Assembly (NCBI RefSeq): GCF_003473485.1 | Contig: NC_053044.1 | Span: 4,104,501-4,168,500, forward strand | Length of the DNA stretch: 64,000 nucleotides | Direction of reading: 5' to 3' | From: Medicago truncatula | Taxonomy: Eukaryota > Streptophyta > Magnoliopsida > Fabales > Fabaceae | Shown here: piece by piece, positions 36,831 to 48,461 of the stretch | How the letters are laid out: every line of letters starts with the position of its first letter | How positions within the stretch are numbered: the stretch's first letter is position 1 | Notes under the pieces: model-generated | Database searches by the model: none | What the model saw: only the letters and a program-made list of their open reading frames with translations | Told to the model about the DNA's origin: nothing | Translations under genes and position numbers: made by a program

Positions 36831-38590
36831 AATTCACCCCAGTCAAGACACCAACTACATAAATATATAATTTATTTCATGTTGTTAGAAAGGGATGGGG
36901 TTTGAAATTAGTTTGATGATAAAAATATGATTCAAATTACATTTCATGTCCTAAGCATCATTGAAAACATCATATGCAGTGTAAACGAATAGATTTTTGT
37001 AGGGACCAAAGAAGATTTAGATATTTTGACTTTTGTGTTAATTGTAAAATTCAGTTTGTATTCGTTGTATAATGGTCTATACGAACCACTATTGCAAGCA
37101 AAATCAAATGAGGAAACCGTGAACACCATTCCCTCTTAGTGCTGCTCCTTGAACTTGTAGAACAATGTTCTTTGTATAAACTCACCTATTCGATCACCCT
37201 AGATAACAAAGATTAAAACACTATACTTTAAACAAAAAAATACAAAAAATACAAAACAAAAAAAAACAAAAAAAAAAAACGGTATGAAAAAAGTACCTTT
37301 TTATCCATTAGAACCAACTCCTTAGAAAATTGTAGTTTTTTATTTTTGTAGTCTTGAGACGAACAACCCTCACAACCAATGTCCACGATTATTTTCTTGG
37401 CGAAACATCAGAGATGAAGTAGTGTTTCGTAGACATTTTTCTTTGCAATAGAAAAAATTACAGAAATTACTTAGAATAGATATCAGAGAACCAGAGAACA
37501 GAAAAAGAAGAACTATATTTTGTGATTGTTGTGTACTCGTATCCAAAAGCGCTACTATTTATATAGAAAAATAGTACCATAACGGTTAATATCTATTAAT
37601 TATTAATTTGACCGTTTTAAAATTAATATTATCAACGTATTTAATATTATAAAATGTGCATTAAACGATTAGATTATATTTCATGTAACCTACAAAAAAA
37701 TTAACTTCATAACATTTGAAATTTAATAATATCTTATTAATATTAAGTAATATATTTTTGTAACGAATAAAAATTAATTATATAACCTTAAAAACTAATT
37801 ACTACTATTAAATTTTTAATTAGTATGTTACTGTCATATTGTAACGGACCAAAATTCAAAATATAATTTATTCAAGTTATTTATTATAATTTTGTAACCT
37901 ACCAAATTTTTAATGTACCATATAAATGTTGATTGAATAATAATTATATTAATAATCATTTGATTCTAACATACAAATTTTTAATGTAGCATATAAATTT
38001 TAATCGAAACAATTATTATATTAATAATTATTTTATTGTAACCAACTATGTATTTTATTTACAATTTAATGATTAATAAAAAATGGTTTTTAATAATAAT
38101 TATAATTATTAAGCTTGTATTAAAAATTAGGAGAAATTTTTGGAACAAATGCCACGTAGGATTATGATGATGTGGACATCTTTAGAGGAGAGAATTTTGG
38201 AATAGACTATTTCTAAAAACTCTAAATTGTTAATATAAAGATTCTATAATTGCCACAAAAGTTTATTGAGTCGTTGATTGTTTGTGTCCACTACTTTGCA
38301 TCCGTCACTATCTTGCTTGTCTCTACTCTATCCAAAACAAATTTTTTGAGGAATCCAACAGAAAAATTATACTGTCCACATTTTGAAAGGATATAAATTG
38401 AAAAATAACTTTTGTTAAATGATTAAACTGACTTAAATATTTGAGTCATTTTAGTTTTAATTCTTATATATTTTTTTCATTTATATCTTGTAATTTGAAA
38501 ATAAATAATAAAAAAATAATATAAAAATGCTATATTGTTGGTGTTATTGAAAAGTATAAGAATTTTCTTATTTCGACTAACATGACATGA
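36831..38590. other. AT-rich spacer with LTR-promoter-like stretch
   Basis: On minus, 37570-37310 reads CTATATAAATAG (TATA), then CTCTGGTTCTCTGATATC and AAACACTACTTCATCTCTGA, in the style of a retroelement LTR R-U5 region. The very AT-rich part to about 38060 contains repeated TGTAAC and ATATTAATAAT phrases. No ends or target duplication defined. Confidence 0.3.
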
Positions 38591-38809
38591 TGTAACATCC
38601 AGACGACTTTAAGCATTGCCGACTGACCCTACAAACCAACACTGGTCTTTTCAGCGTGTTTTGTCCTCACTTGCACGCTTACCAGAAAACTTTCCGGTAG
38701 GTCATCCATCCAAAGACTACTCCAAGTCAAGCACGCTTAACTGTGGAGTTCTTATGTAATGAGCTACCAAAAAGAAGATGCATCTTGTTGATATAGGTAG
38801 TACCAAACA
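38591..38809 (-). mobile_element. Cassandra-like TRIM LTR with 5S rRNA-derived promoter
   Basis: Minus begins TGTTTGGTACTACCTATATC and ends GGATGTTACA. Inside is a 5S rRNA-like segment: GAACTCCACAGTTAAGCGTG (A box region), TTGGAGTAGTCTTTGGATGG, GATGACC and CACGCTGAAAAGACC. This is the hallmark of Cassandra, whose LTR carries 5S Pol III promoter elements. It appears as a single LTR; no target duplication found. Confidence 0.8.
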
Positions 38810-39454
38810 ATTTTTATAAGTCTTCCTTCAACCTTACAGGGGGAAAAACGAAAAATAACATATATTACAGGGGGATAAAATACCATTAACTCTTTAAAAT
38901 ATTGCTCGAAAGAAAGCTAGTTTGTGGGCTGGATAATGGAAGAAGATTCAATACAAACTTTTAGGCTCTTAGCATGATTTCCAAGAGTAGTGCAGAATCC
39001 TTTACTCACATGGGATATCTAATTGTCAACTAATAAACTAGTTATAATAAATCAATAAAATTTTATCAGTGTGTATTTGAATATACACCAGTGTTGATGA
39101 TGCAGATTGCTAGTAGGTGATGTCGATAATAAAAGAATACAATTTATAAGTAATAACTAGCTAGAATAATCTTAAGGGCAAAATGTCATAAGTCATAATT
39201 TTATCGGTGAAAATGTCAATAAGATCAGACATCGTGATCAAGGTACAAATCTCATTTTTTATGTGTGTTAGTTTTCAAGGACTATTATCATTTCGTCTAT
39301 GCTTAATACATGCCCCAATTCCTTAACTTATTTTAATTTATCAGTTTAATCCCTTAACTATTAAATGTTTTAATTTGGTCCTTATCTTAGTTTTCTACAT
39401 CGATTTGATCCAATTTTATTAATTTTAGATCCCTAAAAAACAAGACCGTTGGAT

Positions 39455-40325
39455 AAAGGAAGTTCATCATATCTAACCGTGTACCACCAACACCTAAGTA
39501 TCTGAAATTAATTTTTAAAAATAATATAAATTCATTTATATTAATTTAGAAATAAAAAATTCAAAAAAAAATTGGAAAATTAATTTTCGAAAATAAAAAA
39601 ATTCAGGATTTTTTTATAAAAAAACCTGGAGAATTAATTTTAATTTGGAAAGAAAAATCTGAACTTTTTTGAAATATATTTTCTAATAATTAGCCAAAAT
39701 CGTAAAATCTTCATAATTTCGTAAAAAAATGATTTTTAAAGTAATCTGAATTGTTTTGAAAATAATAAAATTTTGAAAAAAAATAATCTGGACTTTTAAA
39801 ATAATCGTAATTCTGAAATAAAATTTTTGAAGAAAATAATCTGAATTTTTTCTAAATTTGTAGCGAGATTATTAAAAGTTAAAATATTTTCCAAAATCTT
39901 AATTTTGTAGAAAAAATTTAAAAACTTTTTTTCAAAAAAAATCTGACATTTTTTTAAACTTTTTAATTTTTGCATTTTTTGTATTTTGAAAATTAAATTC
40001 CTGAATTTTTTAAAATCTTTTTATTTTCGAAAAAAAAATCTGAATTATAATTAACAAAAATCCATTTTGGCTAATTATTAGAAAATATATTTCGAAAAAG
40101 TTCAGATTTTTCTTTCCAAATTAAAAGTAATTTTCCAGATTTTTTTTTTTAAAAAAATTCCTGAATTTTTTTCAAAATTTTTAGATTTTTTTTATTTTCG
40201 AAAATTAATTTTCCAATTTTTTATTTCTAAATTAATATAAATGAATTTATATTATTTTTAAAATTAAATTTCAGATACTTAGGTGTTGGTGGTACACGGT
40301 TAGATATGATGAACTTCCTTTAGAT
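39455..40325. mobile_element. Long foldback element, about 870 bp
   Basis: The arm GGAAGTTCATCATATCTAAC, CGTGTACCACCAACACCTAA and GTATCTGAAATTAA is mirrored at the right (GATACTTAGGTGTTGGTGGT to GAACTTCC). The mirror continues through AT-rich text (TTTGGAAAGAAAAATCTGAA) to CTAATAATTAGCCAAAAT. Arms exceed 200 bp. Unit 1 has nothing comparable at the matching place. No target duplication seen, and the right end may be truncated. Confidence 0.7.
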
Positions 40326-41168
40326 ATGAGAAATTAAACAATATCAATGTGGCTTTTTTTTTGAAAGAAATATCAATGCGGCTTGTGTTGTTGAAATGAA
40401 CACGGTAATAGAAAACAAGTCATGGGTAATTAGGGAATTTTCAATTTGTCACCATAAATTAAATTTCAAACTGGTGTTGAGTTGCCGCAAAAGCTTCATT
40501 TTCTAGCTTTTCAGAAACGGGCGTTGGGGGGCTAGAACCACGTTTGCTAGAATCCCGTTTGCAGTTATCCAAACACCTAAGAAAATGTTGAAACCATGTT
40601 TGAGCCTTTAAATCCCCGTTTGAGATGGTAAAACGCTATGCCAAACAGGTACTTAGTCATTTATGTATCAAGGTCTAAACTTTTATTTTATATATGTATG
40701 TCACCAAAAATATTACTCAACCATTTAAAAATATAAATTACATTTCAATTTATCGAGATAAAATTTAAATTACAAGAAAACGACCATAATTATAAGGTGT
40801 TCTTCTCTTGTTGTCGTAACTCACAAGCCAGATAAAATGGCCCATATGTGGGGGTTGTGCAAGTACCATAATGCACCATAGGGTTCAATAAATCCATTAT
40901 TAGTTTTTCCTCAAATTTTAACTGTTGAGAAATGTTTTAAAATAAATTACGTTTTCGAGTAGATAATTCGAATGATGAGTTAAGGGATATCAAATAAATT
41001 TTAAATAATAAAATCGGAAGGTAAACTAACCCATCAAAATTAACATTTAGATAATCGAATCAAAGACCTTGAAAAGGAGCACGCTTCAAAAATCAATGTT
41101 AACACCAACAAACCAACCCAAATTGTATAAATATTTGGAAGCTTTTTATGATGTATAAGGAAAATAAA

Positions 41169-41989
41169 GGAGTAAATAGTCAATTTCCCCCATGAAATTG
41201 TAAGTTTCGTCAATTACCCCCCTGAAATTGCATAACGTTAGTCAATTTACCCCTCCGTCAATTTTTTCTGTTAACTGTTTACGGTTATGATCAAATACCC
41301 CCCCCCCCCCCCCCCCCGAAATTTTGCACTTATGTGCAAAATGCCCCATAAACTTAAAAATTTAGATTTTTTTCTTACAAAAAATCATACATTTAGTTCT
41401 TCAAGTAGTATATTGTACCTATTGTCATAAAAATTATATTCAGAAGAAAATGAATGAATATATGCCAAAGAAATCATGGTTTTGTCATGTGCAGCCTTTT
41501 CATTCATATTTCATATTTATCAACAAGGAGCAAGATAAATTTTTTACAAAGTCATGTGTACTTTATGAGTGCATACATACTCTAACATAATTACCAACTT
41601 GTGTAAAAAAAAAAGTCTTCTATATATGTATATATTTAAAACACATGAGAGTAACATACATTCCATAAAGATTTATATGACCAATAGCTGCATAAACATA
41701 CATTCCATAAAGATTTATATGATCAATAATTGTTAATTGTTTGCCTTTAATATCTTTTGAGTCAAGGATAAAAAAAATATAAATTTTCAAGTTTAGGGGG
41801 TATTTTGCACATAAGTGCAAAATTTCAGGGGTGTATTAGATCATAATTGTAAACAGTTAACAGAAAAATTTGACGGAGGGGGTAAATTGATTAACTTTAT
41901 GCAATTTCAGGGGAGTAATTGAAGTTTTGTTAATTTCATGAGGTAATTGACGAAACCTACAATTTCAGAGGAAAATTGACTATTTACTC
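41169..41989. mobile_element. Non-autonomous Mutator-like element, 821 bp
   Basis: Ends GGAGTAAATAGTCAATTT and (reverse complement of right) GAGTAAATAGTCAATTTTCC. The inverted arms extend past 150 bp, including GGGGTATTTTGCACATAAGT. Flanked by GAAAATAAA at 41160-41168 and 41990-41998 (9 bp). The matching place in unit 1 (about 16708-16718) is uninterrupted. Contains a 20-base C run at 41298-41317. Confidence 0.85.
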
Positions 41990-42184
41990 GAAAATAAATA
42001 AAGATGAACTCAAGCAATTCCTTACTGGAAGACAAAGCATTCTTATAGCTGGAAACCAGAGACCGTGATTTCAGTTGAGTTGCTCTTTGTCCCCTTTCGT
42101 TCTATTCTTGGATTTACCTTATCACAGGTGGGGTTGCTTCATCAGTTCAATCAATGTCACAAATCATAAAACAAACTCAGACTA

Positions 42185-42908
42185 CGGCTGTGTTTGGTAA
42201 CACAAATAAGCTAGTTTATAGTTTGTTGAACTAGCTTATAAGTTAGTTGGATGAAAACGTGATGTGTTTGGTAATAAACTTTTCTCACGAGTTTATATAG
42301 CGTTTTTTGAAAAGCTATTTCAAGTAGCTTTTTAGCTTACAGCTGGTAGCATTTTATAACTTTTTTCCAATTTTAACCTTATTACATTAATTTTAATATT
42401 TTATAAAAGAAAAATAAACTACCCACATTCCCATATTTTTATAGTTTACTGCAACCAACCTACCTTACCCACACGGTATACTTTTTTCTATTTTGTTGTT
42501 CACTTTTTTTATGACATTTTCTTTTAATTAATGTAGTATTTAATTTTAAATATCATATAATATAATAATAAATAAATTGTGAAGCTAGTTTAGTTAAATA
42601 AAGTTTGGCAAAAAATAAAAATTTATTGAATAAAAAATGTCAATTGAGTTCATAAAGCACATTTATCATCTTGGAGATGAAAATAATTTGAAATATTAAA
42701 AAGAAATATATTAGAAAAAAAATCATATATGTGATTTATAAAGAAATAATAATAAGAAAATGTGTACTTTTATGTCATTTTATATTTGTCAGCTATTTCA
42801 ACAGTTAATTTTACCAAACACTTTAATTTTAATAAGCTAACTTTTCAGCTACCAGCTAGCTTATCAGCTATCAGCTAGCTTATAACTCATTTTTACCAAA
42901 CACACCCG
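42185..42908. mobile_element. hAT-like MITE
   Basis: Ends CGGCTGTGTTTGGTAA and (reverse complement) CGGGTGTGTTTGGTAA, with inner inverted AGCTAGTTTATAG/AGCTAGCTTATAA text, typical of hAT-derived MITEs. Absent at the matching place in unit 1 (about 16920). Target duplication unclear. Confidence 0.7.
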
Positions 42909-43073
42909 TAATAGACATTAATGTTACCCTTCAATAATGACACACATTTATTTATTTTAAAAGATAAGTTTCTAACCACTACGCTACAATTAAATGATAA
43001 AAATTAAAAAAAATATAATTTTAATTATTACAAAGTCATGACTTTCATTCGAGTAAAAAGAAAAAATTATGAT

Positions 43074-43203
43074 TTTTTTTTGTTAAGTTGTCTAGTGACA
43101 GGAGCTCACATATTTTAAATGTGAAGCAATGGAATGTCCGGCTCCAACTTCTGCACATAATATGCAATATCATTATCAACTGAGGTAAACTCACGAGGAC
43201 AAA
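43074..43203 (+). mobile_element. tRNA-derived SINE, copy 2
   Basis: Same layout as the SINE at 16981 (T-run, AGTTGTCTAGTGAC, GGAATGTCCGGCTCCAACTT, CAACTGAGGTAAACTCAC), but with a degenerate B box. Flanked by AAAATTATGA and AAAATCATGA. Unit 1 lacks it at the matching place (about 17210). Confidence 0.6.
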
Positions 43204-43626
43204 ATCATGACTTTCCATACTTCGATGAAGCTTTTTTTAGTGTACAAATATTTTCCGACCGACATGACACATGCTCTAGAAGGGTGGGAACTCATAAAGG
43301 TCACGACTGATAGGATCTTTATACAAATTTTTATTATAAGATTTTCTTAATTTACAAAATAAACATTGCAAATTGAACCACCCATTATATAGTACATTTA
43401 ATTTAAGTGTATTTGAGGGAAGAAATTGACATAAAATAGAAACCGTATAAAGTGTGCTTGGAATAAGGTGTCTGATATCAAATTTTTATGTTTAAAAAGC
43501 ATTCGAAAATCTTACATATTAGTGCAGAAATGTTTAGACCACAGAAAAAGATTCGTTCGTTCGTTCGTTCGATCAAGAAAGTGTAAATATTTCTCAGGTA
43601 TCATTATTTGCTTTAATTAAAAATTA

Positions 43627-44010
43627 CGTCATCCATTTAAAATTAGGAGAAAACTTAGGTACAATTTCTTAGGTGCTTTTCGTATGGTTCTTAACTAAAT
43701 TCACCATGATTTCCTCGAATCCATAATTTTCTCAAAGTTTGTTATATCCAAAAAAATATGTATTTTTAGTTAAGAACCATACGAAAAACACCTAAGGAAT
43801 TGTACCTAAGTTTTCTCCTTAAAATTATACTACGTTTTGGTTATTTTACACGTATTAAAAATGTAATTAATTTTACTTAAGCAATAAGTTATTTTAATAA
43901 TAAATAGTTAATGATATAATAGAAAAAATACATATTTTAAGATTGCAAAACCACATATAATTTAAAACAATTTTTTTTCATAACCAACGTATAATTTGAG
44001 ACAGAGATAG
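43627..44010. mobile_element. Diverged Stowaway MITE (unit 2 copy) interrupted by a second MITE
   Basis: Orthologous to 18459-18739. The left end is split at 43645. It resumes at 43828 and runs to the right end, GACAGAGATAG before TA. Confidence 0.6.
43646..43818. mobile_element. Nested 173-bp Mutator-like MITE
   Basis: Almost perfect inverted arms GGAGAAAACTTAGGTACAAT ... CCTAAGTTTTCTCC. Flanked by TTAAAATTA at 43637-43645 and 43819-43827 (9 bp). Removing it restores the Stowaway end seen in unit 1. Confidence 0.85.
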
Positions 44011-44073
44011 TAGTACTTAAGCATATTTTTTTAGTGTAGGACCTTATAAATGGAAACCATAATAAAGTATATA

Positions 44074-44206
44074 TTTTTTTTTTGTCGGATAGTTTAGTAG
44101 TTAAAATTCACCTTATAAGGTGAATAAGAGGGGTGTCCGAAGTTCGAACTCCGACTCCTGCATATAATAATACATTGTCCTCCCAACTGAGATATATTCA
44201 CAGGAC
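44074..44206 (+). mobile_element. tRNA-derived SINE, copy 3
   Basis: TTTTTTTTTTGTCGGATAGT, TTAGTAGTTAAAATTCACC, GGGGTGTCCGAAGTTCGAAC (B box), TCCTGCATATAATAATACA and CAACTGAGATATATTCACAG. It is the copy closest in sequence to the SINE at 16981 but at a different insertion point. Confidence 0.7.
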
Positions 44207-44402
44207 ATTATAAAATACATTTAATTTAAGTGTATTTGAGAGAAGGAATTGATATAAAATCGAAACCGTATAAAATGTGCTTGGAATAAGCTGTCTGATA
44301 TCAAATTTTTTATGTTCAAAAAGCATTCCTAAATCTTAAGATTAGTGCAGAAATGATTAGACCACAGAAAGATTTGTTCAAGAAAGTGTAAATATCTCTC
44401 TT

Positions 44403-44740
44403 GTAACTCTTTTTACCATGTTCCTGCGAATATCTTATCGGCGGTTACACTTCTTTCGATTTCATAACTGACGAACACACGTGTGCCATTACAACGACTT
44501 TGCATTTACTCTCCTCTATAAATAGGAGGCTCCTCGAAGCCTTCAAGGTAGAATCTCTTTAATTTCTCAACCCTCATTTCTAAACTTTACTGACTTGAGC
44601 GTCGGAGTGCCTGCATGTACACATCTCCCGCTGTTCCAGTGTCCAATTGAAGTATTCAACCACCTTCAAACCATCCATTAAAGAAGCAGCGACAACCACC
44701 TTCTGATCAAGTACAATCACCTTTTATCTTTTAAAAAAGT
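44403..44740 (+). mobile_element. LTR-like fragment with promoter
   Basis: Contains TATA box CTCTATAAATAG near 44515, preceded by an ACGTGTGCC/ACACACG-rich stretch. It is followed by GCGTCGGAGTGCCTGCATGT and CATCTCCCGCTGTTC, reminiscent of Gypsy-type LTR U3-R-U5. Absent from unit 1. Ends not defined. Confidence 0.45.
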
Positions 44741-45239
44741 TTGTTTATGTTTTCAACATGTTATTTATTATTGATTGATAAAAAAATGTATTGTAAATAA
44801 GGATATATAGGCAAAAATATAATTAATATGGTTGAAAATAACGAAAAAGTCTTATGAAAAAGGAATACTTTTTTTTTCTTTCAAAAAGATGGTATAGTTT
44901 TTTTGAAAAGGAGAAAAATGTTACAGTTAAAGACGGAAGTAGTTGTAGTTAAGCATATGTTTCTAGTGCAGGACCTCATAAATGGGACCTAACTTATATA
45001 ATTGTGATGAGTTTATTCCAAAAACTAATTGTGTCGGCATCATGAAAAATTCAAGAATCCGAGACAACCACACATAAATCCCCACTAAGTAGACAAGTGG
45101 TAAACTTGTTTTGTAGGCTATGAATTTTAATAACAGATTTGAAATCTTGACATAATTAGTGAAGTTTAATAACAAATCTGATTCTCTTTTAAGGGTTGTT
45201 TTGTTCATTTCACTGTCAAATATTTTTTCATGGATGATG

Positions 45240-46725
45240 GAATTTTTAGAATTTGGGTTTTAGCCACTTATAAAGTTATGTCTAGATCTAATCTTATCTG
45301 GTATGTGACTTTTAATATATCTATTATTTTGGCAACGACTAAACATTTAAAACGTGATCTGAATGGTTAGATAGTGGTGATTTGATATCATATTATCTAA
45401 TATAACGAAAACACGTTATGACACCATATTAGAAATCAGATGAATTCCAAGCAAGAGACAAATCTACTCCTTATGGATTGGGGGTAACTGCCCCCCTAAT
45501 ATTTACATTACATTTGTTAAATATTTGATGTTTTAATTATCGTCCCCTCTTAAAATAATAGGTTGTTTCCACTTCATTAAAATTTATACCATAAAAAGAT
45601 TTCTCGCATAAATTTTATGAAATAAAATGTGCAAATATATTTAAGATGAAGTTTTGAATATGTTTTTTCACATAAATAGAAAGAGATATATTTTTGGTAG
45701 TGTTGAAAATGAACATAATTCTACTATACTTTTTAAATATAAAGACACGTAAAGAGTAATTTTAATTTGCTGAGGTTAAATAATATTTAATTTTTTAATA
45801 TGCAATAGTATAGTGTTTATATAATCTCCAATATTTTTCTCAAGAATAGTGCTAGCTTAGCAACACTCTATTATAAAAATATCATTTCCCATCTAAAAAC
45901 TAAATATTGTGAAAAATCATCATGATTTTCATGAGGAAAAATCTTGTCGAAAGTAGATGCAAGTCTTTTCTTTTTTTTCTCTAGTGCAAGAGAGTGATTG
46001 TGGAAACTTTATTATGTAAAATAACATTGATTGGTACACTTGATGAGAGTGTGAAATTCATGTCAATTATTCCTAATTAGGTATCCCGAGGGGGATTCAA
46101 TAGCTTACACATTTACATCCGGTTGGCATATATTAATGAAGCGAATCAAACCTAAAGTTTAGTGTGTTTACACATCAAATTGACACGCATTCAGTTTTCT
46201 TGAATAAATTTCTTACAAATAAAATCAAGTTCTTTATCCTTTGAATTGAGGGAGCACAAAAGCTACAAGTTTCAAACTACTATTTATGTTCCCTTACAAG
46301 TTTTCTAAAGATTTTCACACATAGCCGCATATTTTCCACAAAGGACCATGGCCTGAAATGCATTGCATAGTTACAACAATAAATATCATGAAAATTAACA
46401 CTTCTCATATACTTAAGCTTATAGCTTTTCGTATAGCTAATTCTTAATATCATGTCTTAAGCCACAGAACTGCAACAGTTACATAAATTAATAAGCATAC
46501 ATTGGTTAGAGAAACAATACTATAATACTATTTTTCATGTTAGACCAAGAAACCATGTCAAATTTGTGTAAAATCGCCTATAACAAGTTGGTATATTAAT
46601 CATTTGAGGAAAACAAAAATCAGCAGATTTCTAGAACTTAATAAGTAACTAGCAGAGAAGCAAGGATAAAATGTTCTTTTTTCTAGAACTAAGGACAACA
46701 ATGTGTTATATGGTAACATAATGTT
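45240..46725. other. Unit 2 spacer, no gene recognised
   Basis: The left part matches unit 1 near 19110-19310; the rest is diverged. A short match to the Copia LTR (GCGAATCAAACCTAAAG near 46141) may be a relic of a related LTR. No coding frame. Confidence 0.4.
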
Positions 46726-46729
46726 TGAT

Positions 46730-47447
46730 CAACAGAACTGATCCACGACACATAATGGACTGAAGTTCTGTTTGTACGAAAAAGAAAAACCAAACCAAAG
46801 CAAGAACAAAATGAGGAGAATAGAGAAACAAACACACAAAGTTTGGTTACCCAGTTCGGCCCAACAATGACCTACATCTGGGGGAGAGTGATCTCTCCAA
46901 TCCACTATCAAAGAGTTTCTTACAAAGTGATACAAAAGAGGTTACAAGAAATTAACTTTTACAAGTTCTCTAAGAACAGCCTAATAATTTCTACCCATTT
47001 CCCAATCTCTTTCTATGAACAAGAGAACTTAAGGTGTTTACAATGTTTCCCAACCCATAAATCTCATCCAAAGGCACTCAACTCTTAGCCTCTAAGTTTC
47101 CTAAAAGTTCCATCCTTTGGTTTCAAAAGATTTTCCAAAAAAGAGTGAAAAAAGCTGTTTGTATAGATCCTGTCCCGTAGCATGCGCAAGGCGCCCCTGC
47201 TTGTATGCCTTGCATGTGTACTGTGTTCTGTAGCATGCCTTGTGTGTGCGGGAATGCGCAAGTTGTATGATGCTGTGCTGGAATCAACAAAAATGCTTCA
47301 AAACAATGCCAATTTGATCCATCTTCAACAAGCTCCTTGCTAGCACAAGTCGCGCAAAAATAGAAACATATTTTCAGAAAATTTGTAACTCATTTTTCTG
47401 TATCAGCAATAAACAAGAACGTACACTAGCGTAACTAACAGTAACAT
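46730..47447 (-). mobile_element. Solo-LTR-like fragment, unit 2 copy
   Basis: Matches 27130-27737 closely, including GGTTACCCAGTTCGGCCCAA and the GCATGCGCAAGGCGCCCCTG block. The left end is diverged from unit 1. Confidence 0.5.
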
Positions 47448-48461
47448 ATAAACTAAAGCAGTGACAACTCATGAAAAATCTTGCAACTAAGATAACCAAA
47501 CTATCTCATAAACTATCTACAATGGCAATTGAAATTCAACGCATAAAACTATCTCATAAATTTTAAAGTTACATCAATATTAAAGTTGCTTAATGAATTT
47601 AATGCATCATAAATATTAACTTCCAGAAAATAAATGATATTGACATCAAAAAAACAGGAATGTCGAGAATTAATATACCTATAACATATTTCTAATTAAT
47701 CATTTTAAGAAAAAATCATTGGACTTCTAGAGCTCAAAAGGATCAAGTGCCAAACTACTATTTATGTTTCCTTGCCAGCCACATAAACTGATAAGCAAAC
47801 AATGGTTACAGCAAAGAATACTATAATACTATTCTTGATGTAAGACCTAGAAACCATGAAATCTATGCATGATAATTACATTGATTCGAGATTGGGCATG
47901 TTCTGGTTGGTGCAAGAAGCATGCACCAGTAGGGGAGGGTGATCGGGTCTGGTTTCCAATTCTGACGGCTCGATTTGAACGAAGATTGGGCATATTCTTA
48001 TGTTTTTTTTCTTCATAAAAAAGTAGAAACCACCATGCCTTCATGATTCTATTAACAAAGAAGAAATATCTTCTTTTGTTATACATGCCTCACTTTATAT
48101 ATTAACACAACGAAACAAAATTAAAAGTTAAAAACCAGCATCACATTGGCAAAGGGTACAATAAAAACTCATATGCAAGTGGAACAGAATAAGAATAGGA
48201 TAATAGAAACCTCGGCATCACAGAGAAATGAAAGATCATTAGCCTTTTTGAGCAACCCATTTCTGATCCCTTTGAGAATGTCACTTGTCTGCTAGTTGAA
48301 TTTTTGATCCTTTATATCAGTTTCAACACAAGATGGTGCCATGCTCTGGAAAGGGAAGCAAATGTTATCCATGAAGGTGCGAAATTAAAAATATTTATCG
48401 ATGACATATTTACAACAAGAAAATGAGAGTAGTTTTTTCCTGACTTACCTGGATGTGATAC

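Noticed and set aside
46130-46170. Short match in unit 2 to the Copia LTR (GCGAATCAAACCTAAAG)
   Set aside because: Too short to call a second LTR; kept only as a remark in the spacer entry.
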